A DNA stretch of 64,000 bases from Diphasiastrum complanatum. Lineage: Eukaryota; Streptophyta; Lycopodiopsida; Lycopodiales; Lycopodiaceae. A model generated the notes under the pieces. The model did no database searches. It saw nothing but the letters and a program-made list of their open reading frames with translations, and had not been told where the DNA came from. The stretch's first letter is position 1; each line of letters opens with the position of its first letter. Positions 24,584 through 35,459 of the stretch are shown in pieces. The stretch is from positions 49,680,600 through 49,744,599 of the forward strand of contig CM055097.1 of NCBI GenBank assembly GCA_029204225.1, written 5' to 3'. A program made the translations under genes and the position numbers.

Positions 24584-26386
24584 CTATGATGATGTCCGTG
24601 GGAGTCTGCCAACTGACTGCAGCAGATCAGAAAGGTGAAGAGGTGGTGAGTCTACTAATGAAGGGAGATGAGATGTAGCATACCCAGCCACCGTCGCCCG
24701 TTGCAGAATAGATAGGGCCTGAGCACGTTGCAAGGCAATGGAAACACGTTGTTTGAAAGAAGCCACGAGAATAGAACCAGGGATACCTTGACGCTCTGCC
24801 GCTTGATGAGAACACATGCAAAGAAAATCCTCAAAGTGTCGATGCAAGGTGCCATAAGTCTCAATAGCCAAGGGAAGGAAAGCATCAGTGGGGTACCTGT
24901 CGGAGTAGTTTTTTTTCTTCTCTTGTGCTTCCATGTCTGTCGCTTCTCCTGGTGTGAAGTCAGAGCGAGGCAATAGACCACCACGCGTGGGATCAGCAAC
25001 AACAACATTTGCCAAAGTCCGAAGCCCATCCTGAGAGAGGACAATGTCAACACGCCTACGGGAAGAGTGGGACGCGGAAGAAGGAAGTACATGAGACTGC
25101 TCTTTGAGGACATGAAATCTTCCATCTCTAGCTATAGCGGCCGCTACATCTCTGACAACATCATGCGTAGCTGTGCGCTCACTCCCAGAAGGACAACGGA
25201 GGAGGTGGATAGCAAGAGCATCAATAAGGTGACCACAAACACACCTGGAGAGACCCAAGACCGAAGGATGAGGAAGCCCCAAGAGAAGACGAAGAGCAGT
25301 GGTGAAGATGGCCGAGGACAACCGGAAGGAAGGAATAACAGGCCGAGCTGACAACCAAGCTTCGGCACCAGGACCCGCACAAGAAAGAAGCCGAGCTCGA
25401 TGCAATGCGGAAGGAGTCTCAAAGAGCATGCTGGAAAGGGTATGCTTGTGCACGCGCTCCAAGAGGGTCTCTTGCAAGTGATCTGAGCTGAAAGTGAGGA
25501 GTTGCTCAAAAGGAGGAAGACAAGCTTGGGCAGAGAGGGGGAGGAGCTCTCGCGCAGCGATGAGGATGTGCTGGAAAGGCAAAGAACCACTATTCACATG
25601 AGCAATGCAATCCACCAAGAGAGGGCGAAAGCCAGAAAGGAACCGAGAAGACAAAGCAAGGGCGACAAGAGTCCAGATCCCAAGAAAAGCTGTAGGTGCA
25701 GAAGAAACCGTAGAGAGAAGACCCACACCTCCACAAGAAATTGGTAACTGAGCCTGGTTCCGAGCTGAAAGGGTCTCCATACCATCCAAAGAACCAGGGC
25801 CCAAAAGGAGGCCAAAAATATCCATAAGAGAGCTGTCAAAGGAAGAGAGGAGATGCAAAAAGTCCGGAGTAGGGGGAAAAGTCCGTAGCAGGTAAGAAGG
25901 ACGCTGGATAAAGCAAGACGTAAAGATGCCAAACGTGACCTGAGTGTCGCCCAACCGGGGAAGCAGATCTGAATGAGCAACATCCTCTTGGAGAGCCTCA
26001 CCAAGAAAAGCAGAGCTAAAGGAAGCAGACCCAAAAGGAACACCCAGAATGCAAATGCCATCCGAAGGAGCAAGGAAACCTTGAGGAGGAACAAAGTCCG
26101 GGGGAAGACCTGCTAGAGACCACACTGAACACTTGCGAGGTTGAATAGACAATCCAAGAGAAGCCAGCTGCTCAGAGAAATGATGAAATGCGAGGAGCAC
26201 CGTAGGATCAGGACCAACAATATGAGTGTCATCAGCAACCGAAGGAAATAAGCAGGAAGGAAAGGCCTCTGCAGAAGCTCGAAGTGCACGAAAATGAGCC
26301 AGAGCAAAAAGAGGACCAGCCAAAGGATCACCTTGACGAGTACCTGCTGTTCCAATGTTTCGATGTCTTCTCCCTACACTTGTCAT
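24584..26386 (-). CDS. LINE copy 1: reverse transcriptase with apparent REL endonuclease, 5'-truncated
   Basis: An open frame of 600 codons. LINE homology starts near residue 15 (nt about 26346): TRQGDPLAGPLFAL (RT block before the active site), then VADDTH at 50-55, an unusual version of the YADD catalytic motif, then IQPRKCSVW and a long thumb region. The C terminus has a CxC-x9-H-x3-C cluster near residues 381-397 (CVCGH...HLLRC). It is followed by RRVDIVLSQ and NVVVADPTR near 440-465, placed like the PD-(D/E)XK core of restriction-like endonucleases in R2/CRE-type non-LTR elements. The first RT motifs are missing; the first 15 codons are foreign. It shares a 3' terminus with copy 2 at cctggtgcattta (about 24421). 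A long intact frame suggests recent origin. Confidence 0.85.
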   Translation of the reverse strand: MTSVGRRHRNIGTAGTRQGDPLAGPLFALAHFRALRASAEAFPSCLFPSVADDTHIVGPDPTVLLAFHHFSEQLASLGLSIQPRKCSVWSLAGLPPDFVPPQGFLAPSDGICILGVPFGSASFSSAFLGEALQEDVAHSDLLPRLGDTQVTFGIFTSCFIQRPSYLLRTFPPTPDFLHLLSSFDSSLMDIFGLLLGPGSLDGMETLSARNQAQLPISCGGVGLLSTVSSAPTAFLGIWTLVALALSSRFLSGFRPLLVDCIAHVNSGSLPFQHILIAARELLPLSAQACLPPFEQLLTFSSDHLQETLLERVHKHTLSSMLFETPSALHRARLLSCAGPGAEAWLSARPVIPSFRLSSAIFTTALRLLLGLPHPSVLGLSRCVCGHLIDALAIHLLRCPSGSERTATHDVVRDVAAAIARDGRFHVLKEQSHVLPSSASHSSRRRVDIVLSQDGLRTLANVVVADPTRGGLLPRSDFTPGEATDMEAQEKKKNYSDRYPTDAFLPLAIETYGTLHRHFEDFLCMCSHQAAERQGIPGSILVASFKQRVSIALQRAQALSILQRATVAGYATSHLPSLVDSPPLHLSDLLQSVGRLPRTSS

Positions 26387-26389
26387 TCC

Positions 26390-27208
<819 letters not shown>

Positions 27209-27235
27209 GTGATATTTTCTAAGAAATTTCAATTT

Positions 27236-27364
<129 letters not shown>

Positions 27365-27726
27365 TATTACAATCACACTAAGGCTCTCTTGGATTCTTAC
27401 AATTTGTTTCTATGGAAGGCTCTCTTGGATTCTTACTATTGTATCTATGGAACTCGCATAAAAATTTATTTAGAGAGACAGAGAGATAGATAGAGAGAGA
27501 GAGAGAGAGACTTTTGATTAGCATCATATTCATCAAAACCATAATCTTCAAAATTTATTTTTGGAGAATTGTCTCCTATATTCACATTATAAATAACATG
27601 TAATAAAAATATGCAATAATGCCAAATAAGCATAGGGAGTGCAAAAATTATCTTGGATAGTTTAAGGAAGCTCAAAAAAGAAAAAAAAACATGATGCAAA
27701 TCATACAATGGTTGAATGCAAATCTT

Positions 27727-27850
27727 CAAGGAGTGCCTGTGTTTTGAGGAGATGCAAACCTCGGGTCATTGGAAGTTGTTGGTTGAATTCTTGAGGAGTG
27801 CTTGTGTTTTGAGGAGATCAAATCTCGAGTCATTTGGAGCTGTAGTTGAA
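27727..27850. repeat. 65-bp tandem duplication
   Basis: Two units share gtgttttgaggagat and gagtgc at a spacing of 65 bp, with several substitutions. It lies just left of the solo LTR. Confidence 0.8.
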
Positions 27851-27877
27851 TGCTCATGAGCTAGCATATCTACCCAA

Positions 27878-28526
27878 TGTCAAATTTTAGAGTTTATGGA
27901 CTGAAATTGATCTACAAATGATCACAAAGAGTGATTGGTAGCTTGGGATCTTGATCTATATCAAGACTAGCTTCCAAATCTAGCTTCTACTTGACAATCT
28001 TTGTGTTTCCAAGCAAGAACAATAAAAAAAAGATGATCCACGGCTTCACACGTGTGAAGTACAGCTACTATACGGCCTAATAACAGAGAAATAGTTTACT
28101 TATCATTTACAAAGCATTCATTCAAAAGGAAAGTGCTTAAGAGAGTCAAAACACAATGATAGCTTCACAAACCAAGATTTCTCATCATTAGCTCAATAAT
28201 GGAGCCATCATGGATCAAGTACAAATTCACCATAATCTCTCTCTAAGCTGCATCCAACACGTGTGGGACAGCTCATTGTACTTATCCATATCCACTTTGG
28301 ATAAGATCTATCAAGTTTGCCACATCATCCATTGGTGGTTTGTGTTGACCTTCTAGATTCCTACAATCTAGGACCTAGCTCCTATAATTTAGGAGATGTC
28401 ACATTAGACTCAAATGAAAGCTAATCAAAATGGATCTGAATATTACAAGTGTCATTTCACACGTGTGGATCCACATAGATGTCTAATATTCATAAAAAAC
28501 CATGTGAAAATTGGTAAATTCTAACA
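27878..28526 (-). mobile_element. Solo LTR (copia type), 649 bp, with 5-bp TSD
   Basis: The segment is the reverse complement of the LTR at 31844-32499. Its ends are TGTTAGAATT and ...AATTTGACA on the minus strand. Both flanks carry the same 5 bp, cccaa (27873-27877 and 28527-28531), a perfect target-site duplication. No primer-binding site or coding region adjoins, so this is a solo LTR left by LTR-LTR recombination. It contains G-box palindromes of the CACACGTGTG type. Confidence 0.92.
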
Positions 28527-28916
28527 CCCAACATAGTTAGAACATAGATATGGCAAATAAGCTAGACTTTTTTTGTGCGTGTGTTGGAGAGCGTTCTCTC
28601 CAACATTCTTAACATGACTCTAAATACTTTTGATGTGGAATGGGTAAGAGACAAATCCTTAGACTGCAACCTATGAAGGTAACGTAGTAGCAAAGGCGAA
28701 AGGGCCAGAATCCAAGCAGATCCGCAAGCAGGCGCTGGCAGATTTCTACTTAGGTGTTGAGTGCTCATAGGGCCAGATCTGCGAGCTAGCTCCACTCAGA
28801 TAGCGCTGGTAGATGGGGGTAGCAAATCCTGTGGCGATGGGGGAGGACACACTTGTGAGCAGAATGGGAGAGGACACACTTGTGAGTAGAATGGGCACCA
28901 ACGATGGCAGATCCGC

Positions 28917-28918
<2 letters not shown>

Positions 28919-28982
<64 letters not shown>
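28919..28982. repeat. (GA)n microsatellite, about 64 bp
   Basis: Uninterrupted GA run. Just upstream, a short block (ggacacacttgtgag-agaatggg) is repeated twice in tandem. Confidence 0.97.
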
Positions 28983-28986
<4 letters not shown>

Positions 28987-29268
28987 AATTGGAATCATTT
29001 GGAAATCTAAGCCTAAAATTATCCAGTGGAATTTGACAAAACATCGCTTTGCTAAGACGGATAATAATAAGGATCTGTAAAAATGTACAAAATATGCATT
29101 AAGTTAAACAATGTCTCTGGACTTGGGAAACGTCACTCATCTAATGCTATATTTCAACTTGAATAGCATATTTGAATGAGTCAGATCGCCTCAATTGATA
29201 TGCTTTTCTGAGAAAGGCAGAAGCCCTCTCAGCTCACCTTTCCCTTCTTTAATGTTCATATTCTCAAC

Positions 29269-30403
29269 TCAATAGTAGAGGTCATCACAAAGAGGTTCAT
29301 TTTGTTCTGTTTCTTTATCTTCATATCCCTTGCTGTCGCAGCTGGAATAGTTATCGTACCCTTGGTTATTTTTATCATCATCGCTGTTATATTTTTCATC
29401 CACAGTCTCCTCTTAAATGATGTTGTTGTTGGATCGATGTTCTCATAAAGCTGAGTTGAGTTCCTCATCATAGGTTGTGGGTTTTGCCTCTACAAGCGTG
29501 CACTTCGCATCTTGTGGCGAACTCACGTTCACCATCAGGGACCAGGTTGAAGCCTCGTCATCTTCCAGCTCTCGGACCTGATGAAATTGCAGCGAGCTAC
29601 TGCAAGATTGCTTTGGAGAAGAGATTGATGGCTTTGGAGAAGAGACTTCATTTTTGGCAGAGGCCGGGACACTCATTGGAGAGTCATTAGAGATCGGCCG
29701 ACTGGTTCCTCGGATAAGAGTGTTGTCTGATCAGCTTTTCTTTTGTAATTGACTGTTGGCGAGATTTGCTGACCGGTATAGACCTATTGACCCACCTTGT
29801 GCCTGCTCATCTGATGGTAGTAATGAATCTTCTTGTAAAGTTTTTACTTGTAAATTCTCTTGAACAGCAATAGAAATGGGAAGCGTGTTGCAGGAGTTAG
29901 AAATTTGCTCTATGGCAGTTGATGGCCACCCAGCAGGGGCGTTGGCTAGAGTAGGCGTGGGCGCAAGCAAACTGCTGGACAAGAGCACAAAACCTGTGAT
30001 CTGCTAGAGATGTTTCAAGCATAGGCGACGGAGGGGTCAATCCTTCTGCAGAGATTTTTTCAAGTAGAGACTGGACCTGAGATCTAAGAACGTCCTCGCC
30101 TACGGGAGTTCCATTTGAAGCTAGAGCTGGAGCAGCATCCTTTGTAGGCTCAGATTGTGAGCAGTGTTTTGCACAAGGAGTGATGGCATTGGACACAGAA
30201 TCAGCAAGCCCAGAAACATGATATTTGTTTGTCAAATCTTTCAAGGCACGCAGATTCGTCGGTAGCTTGTTGGCTGAAGGTTTTGGTGCTTGCTTAGCTT
30301 GACTAAGGGTAATCCTCCTCATGCTTGCTAGCGTTTTCATTACTACTAACCAACTATACAGAACCGAAAGAGAGAGCGAGGAAGATTGATTTTGTCCAAT
30401 CAA
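29269..30403 (-). pseudogene. Unknown plant protein gene, broken by stops and a frameshift
   Basis: Read on the minus strand, coding-like sequence begins near MRRITLSQAKQAPKPSANK (about 30320) and runs through VEDVLRSQ-like Ser/Pro-rich sequence to about 29940. It then continues in another frame (ANAPAGWPSTAIEQISNS, LQEDSLLPSDEQAQGGS). That second frame persists past stops at 29731-29733, 29443-29445 and near 29411 to a very acidic tail (EKYNSDDDKNNQGYDNY) ending at 29269. Low-complexity, charged composition suggests a nuclear or cytoskeletal protein, but I do not recognise it. An unresolved intron could explain part of the disruption; several stops make a pseudogene likelier. A GA tract lies upstream. 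Confidence 0.45.
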
Positions 30404-30485
30404 AGATGAGATAAAACGCTGGTGGAAAAGACGCTATGTATTTGTCAATACTCAGAGTGCGAAAGAGAAAATCTCGATATTCACA

Positions 30486-30490
<5 letters not shown>

Positions 30491-30523
<33 letters not shown>
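30491..30523. repeat. (AG)n microsatellite, 33 bp
   Basis: Perfect AG run about 90 bp upstream (minus strand) of the broken unknown gene. Confidence 0.95.
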
Positions 30524-30530
<7 letters not shown>

Positions 30531-30804
30531 GTGGTGGCAATCTATATTTGACCCGTTAATAATCAATCATTAATTATAAAGTGGCCAATTTAAAAATGCC
30601 CTTAATCATGGACTGCCACCGCGTGCATGGGGAGGAGAGCATGCATCCTTCTCCCCATACATGCATCCTCTTTTTTTAAATTTTGAGTTCACAAAATGTG
30701 TATGCATGGGCAAGGGGAGGAGGATGCATGGGTCCCCTCACCCATGCATACAAAAGTGTACATAAGTTTATATATAAGTTTATATAAGTTTATATATAGC
30801 ACGA

Positions 30805-31843
30805 TGACATTTGTTTTGGGACTTTGACCTGAAAAAGAGTAATCTTTTTTGGTTTTTTTTACTGGTCCTAGTTTTAGGCCAAAATCAAGGATTTTTTTAA
30901 TAAATCTTTAATCTTGTTTTTAAAAAAAGCCAAAAAATGCATATTTTAAATAAAGAACTACAAGTTTTTTGTTGCAAACTTCATAAAACCATCATAATTA
31001 CAAATGAAATGATAATTCAAGAAAACAAATGATTTTTGAAACTCAAAATCCCATTGAAATACAAAACAACTTAAATTATATTTGCACATTCTTTCTTTTT
31101 AAGTACATTTTTTAAGGAATTTTCACTAATGCCTCTCAATTCAGATTTTGACATATTCTCAACACTCTCGTTTTCAACTGATGAAGTGGAAGACCAGTCT
31201 TCTTCATCAGAGTCAACTGGCATATCTTCCTCAAAATCCGCATCTAATGTTGACAAAAAAAACTTTGTAAATCAGCTTTCTCTGTTGATGATGAGTGGAG
31301 AATGATGGTTTTTCCAGTAATCCAAGTCGTTCTTTCAATATAGATATAGTTGACTTTCATAGATGGTTGGTCATTGTTAATTCAAAATTAAATGCCAAAA
31401 CATCTACATCCTGTAGATTCAAATCATCGACTCTTGGTTGATTTTTTTGGCAATCTCTCTCTCTTGCCCTTTGGATCTACTTGCAACATTTCAAGTTCGT
31501 ACCTTCTCATAAAAGCATTCGTTGAAGTGGTGCGCAACCAATGGACACGTAGTACTTTTATTTGATTGCTATTTTAAATAAAACCAAGTACTTTGGCAAT
31601 CCAAAATGGATGTCCTTCATTGTTTTCTGAAGCTAGAAGTGCAACAAGGCTTTCAATTTGGATTTCATTCAAATCACCGCACCATTTCATTTTTGCAGCT
31701 TTTACACTTTGCCTATTCTTCCTTGAGCCCACATAAATTTCACGTTCCTCACTTTGCACAAGCTGCAAGAAATCATTATCTCGAGGAAGATTTGAAGGTT
31801 TGACAGTTGTAGTTGATGTTCCTAATTTATGAGGCCAATGAAA
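30805..31843 (-). repeat. Dispersed repeat copy B (degraded coding remnant)
   Basis: Homologous to copy A at 16076-16960. The minus strand is better preserved: RDNDFLQLVQSEEREIYVGS, IESLVALLASENNEGHPFWI, AKVLGFI, then, after a stop, VHWLRTTSTNAFMRRYELE, and the acidic block DFEEDMPVDSDEED near the C terminus. The PFWIAKV-to-VHW arrangement suggests a small beta-barrel-like domain, but I cannot name it. The copy ends where the copia LTR begins at 31844. Confidence 0.65.
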
Positions 31844-32499
31844 TGTTAGAATTAAGCAATTTTCACATGGTTTTTGATGTACCTTTGACATCTATGTGGA
31901 TCCACACGTGTGAGGACCTATCCACACGTGTAAAATGACACTTGTAATATTCAGATCCATTTTGATTAGCTTTCATTTGAGTCTAATATGACATCTCCTA
32001 AATTATAGGAGTTAGGTCCTAGATTGTAGGAATCTAGAAAGTCAACACAAACCACCAATGGTTGATGTGGCAAACTTGATAGATCTTATTCTAAGTGGAT
32101 ATGGATGATTACAATGAGCTGTCCCACTTGTGCTGGATGCAGCTTAGAGAGAGATTATGATGATTTTGTACTTGATCCATTATTCAGCTAATGATGAGAA
32201 ACATTGGTTTGTGAAGCAATCTTGGTGTTTACACTCTCTTAAGCACTTTCTTTGTGGATGTATGCCAAGTAAATGTTAAGTAAACTATTTCTCTGTTATC
32301 AGGCCGTACAATGGCTGTACTTCACACGTGTGAAGCTGTGGGTCATCATTTTTTATTGTTCTTGCTTGGAAACACAAAGATTGTCAAGTAGAAGCTAGAT
32401 TTGGAAGCTAGTCTTGATATAGATCAAGATCCCAAGCTACCAATCACTCTTTGTGATCATTTGTAGATCAAATTCAGTCCTTTACTCTGAAATTTGACA
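31844..32499 (+). mobile_element. 5' LTR of an internally deleted copia element
   Basis: It starts TGTTAGAATT and ends AATTTGACA, immediately followed by a primer-binding site. It is 656 bp, the inverted relative of the solo LTR at 27878-28526. Three CACACGTGTG-type G-box palindromes lie at about 31903, 31923 and 32323. Confidence 0.9.
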
Positions 32500-32512
32500 T
32501 GGTATCAGAGCC
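32500..32512 (+). other. Primer-binding site (tRNA-Met type)
   Basis: TGGTATCAGAGCC directly abuts the LTR end, the standard arrangement in plant LTR retrotransposons. Confidence 0.93.
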
Positions 32513-33000
32513 AAGTCAAAGAGCTTAGTTGATGATCCAAAAATCTTCATTTTGGTGAAAGCATTGGTGCTAGATTCATTTTGAAGAAGGGCGACCTTTT
32601 CTAATAGTTTACTTGTAATGTTGAGATTCAGATTAGTGTGTAAAGTTCAGATGTACTTCTCACACGTGTGAGAGGCTGCTGGAGTTGTACTTTCACCAAA
32701 ACTTTGTTTTTTCAATATTTGAGCTTCAAACAAGTTGTGAAGAGTGAAACTAGTGATGTGCTTATGAAAAACCATTGTTTCCATTATAGAATTGATGAGT
32801 AAATGGTGTTAGAAGCTTATTAAACCTACAAATCCTTGAGAGAGAGTTTGAGGCTTATGTTTTTTAGTTCAAGAGTGAAACTAAAACCATTCTAAACACC
32901 ATTGGAAGGCATTGGCACTTCCAAGGATCAAATCCAAGTTTCTAAGTGAATAGATTGTGTAGAATACACTTTCCCAAATCTTTTTGAGTTCAAGATCAAA

Positions 33001-33348
33001 GCACTTACTCATTGCACAAAAGAGATGGTATGGATCAAGAGGATGATCAAGGATCTTCACTTGCTGGATGTTTCAGACATCCCAATCATCTTCTGTGACA
33101 ACCTATCAACCCAAAAGTTGGCAAGCAATCCTATATCTCATGCTAGGAGCAAGCATATTGAGTTGGCATATCACTTTGGAAGGGAGCAAGTCATGGCAAA
33201 GGAGGTGGAGTTTCAACATGTTTCTTCAAGAGAATGTGTAGCTGATATCTTCACCAAAGCATTGGGAAAAGACTTGTTTATGAAGCATAGGACTTCACTT
33301 AGAGTATTCTCAAAGTCTATGGTAAAACTAGTTGAAGAGGGAGTGTGA
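33001..33348 (+). pseudogene. Copia RNase H C-terminal fragment in a deleted element
   Basis: The frame (EMVWIKRMIKDL, IIFCDNLSTQKLASNPISHA, RSKHIELAYHFGRE, VADIFTKALGK) is the end of copia pol. Only about 490 bp of leader-like sequence separates it from the primer-binding site, so gag, protease, integrase and most of RT are deleted. A purine-rich gaagagggag ends the frame and resembles the polypurine tract, but the expected 3' LTR does not follow. Confidence 0.88.
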
Positions 33349-35459
33349 AAGATTTCAACTAATTTAGTCAAATTTGGTCATATTTGTTATTTGGCAGTTG
33401 AGGCCAATTTTCATAGTAGACTTAGAGTGTCATCTCAAAGTTATTCAAACTTTCATCGAGTTCTCTAAAGGAGAATTCCTAGTATTTTTCCACACCTTGT
33501 CTATCCTTGCTTTCACCTCCTATGAAGGACTTCCTCACTTCACAAGATTTGATAAGCAATCACGCATAATCAATAGGCTTTGATACCATGTATATAATGG
33601 ACATCACTACACACAAATAAAAGCATTAGCCACCATTGAAGGAGAAAACTACACTACATTGAAAAAGAGAGGAAAATCACAATTAAACTCCTAAATCTTT
33701 ATGAGCTTACTAATGGCTCCATTCACACCTAGTCAAAATCAATAGTGTCTAAACAATGTAAAATTAACATTGTAATTCTAACATGTAAAGCTTGAGGGAT
33801 CATTTATAATTAAAAACACAATAATTTAGTACATATGTCTATGTAGAAATGACAAAATAAACACTATAATTTTACTACATAAATGCATTCACACGCAAAA
33901 ATAGTAGTGCACATGAGTCATATTTGTCTAACTCTACTACTCATAAAAAAAAAAATTTCAAGCTATAACTAACAAAATCTTTTCTAGACAATTTTCTTGT
34001 CAATGCAAATATAGTTTCAAAAAAATTGTGTAGCATTAAACTTGAAAAACATAACATTAAATACACGTATGAATAGCCTCAATCGATGATGGAATGATGT
34101 AGTGATTAAAATATTGAGGCATTTATGTGCTAGGTCTTAATTGTTATATTTCTCATGGTTACGAGCTACACTCAATGCATGCTAGTGCATAGTTTCAACT
34201 AGTTGAACAAATGATGAGGGCATTTCATAGATTGACTCATCAATAAAAGATTTGTACAAGATCATGTGCTCATTTTGATGAGTTTGCAACCGTGAACAAG
34301 GAAGCATAGATCTTGAACAAAATGCATTGGCCATATCCAAATGGATACTAGACAACTGTAGCGGAATATGTTCCGCACAGAAATGTTTCGGAATGCAAGC
34401 GTTCCTTTTTTCTTTTCATTCTTAGAAAACATCATTATTTAGTTGGAAGTTTTTTTGTTAATTTGCAATAAGCTCCATTGCAAAATTGCCAAGTTTTAAG
34501 TTGAACTCAAATCGATTGCCAATCATAGTGTAAATGTGGTATGATTCTCCTTTACAAACTGGCATGAAATCAAAGTTTGGCATAGTTTGTAGGAGCTTTT
34601 TCACATAGGTAGCAGCAATAAAGAGGCATTTTGTTGAGAACATTCTCGGAATCATCCATGCCAAACTGAGAATATGTCAACAAATGTCACAAATTGAAAG
34701 ATAGATTGTCATAGCCTTCCTTTCTAAAATAGATTATATATGCAATAGTTGGAAGTCTCTTTTGTGTTTTATACAAATTTTCTAACAAGATGTATTCTAG
34801 TACGGCCTTGATAGTAGGCTACTCCAATAATGCAGATCTTAGGTCAATATTATAAATAATTCCAATAGGTTCGCATAGAAACCTTTCTCTGCTCTTATTG
34901 TAGTTTAGCATTTTCTTTTTGACATTTCTACTTTAAAAATTTTTCGAGGAAAAGCAAAAAAAATTAAGGCAAAGTTCGGAAAAAAAAAAAAAAAAAAAAC
35001 CAAAAAAATTTTGCATTCCAAAAAACCCTAACCCACAATCAGAACACAGTGTGCATCTATGATACTAGATAAGGTGGCTACCAAGGTTATTTGAACACAT
35101 TGTGATTTGGCTTTTAGGATTTCTAAATCACACTCATTTAGGTCTCTTCCAGCTCTCCAAGAACGACTTTGACCTAATCTAGACCAAGAACAAGCAAATG
35201 ACTATATGCTACTAATTTTGTCTTTATATCTATTTCTTAAAAACTTTCAAGCTTTAGATTTGTGAGTCTAAGCCCTGCAAAGGCTATTTTTTCTATTCAG
35301 AAAGCAAGGTATCAACCATATTTGATTAGCATAATTCATGATTGGTCTTTCAAAATTTCTTATTTATGAAAAGTAAACTCCATGTGCGAGTTTGAAGTTT
35401 GGGAAGTCGTAGTGATACTTTGCCTTTTAAAGGCCAAAGCATACTGACACACCTCTTGA
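33349..35459. other. Intergenic, no gene recognised
   Basis: AT-rich. A minus-strand sequence at about 33580-33591 (complement of gctttgatacca) resembles a tRNA-Met primer-binding site and could mark another decayed LTR to its right, unsupported by other features. The frame at 34458-34664 (minus) has no recognisable motif. A 20-base A run lies near 34980. Confidence 0.35.

Noticed and set aside
24627-26355. Additional long open frames on both strands over the LINE copies
   Set aside because: They are shadows of the GC-richer LINE frame; none has a recognisable motif, and the RT frame explains the region.
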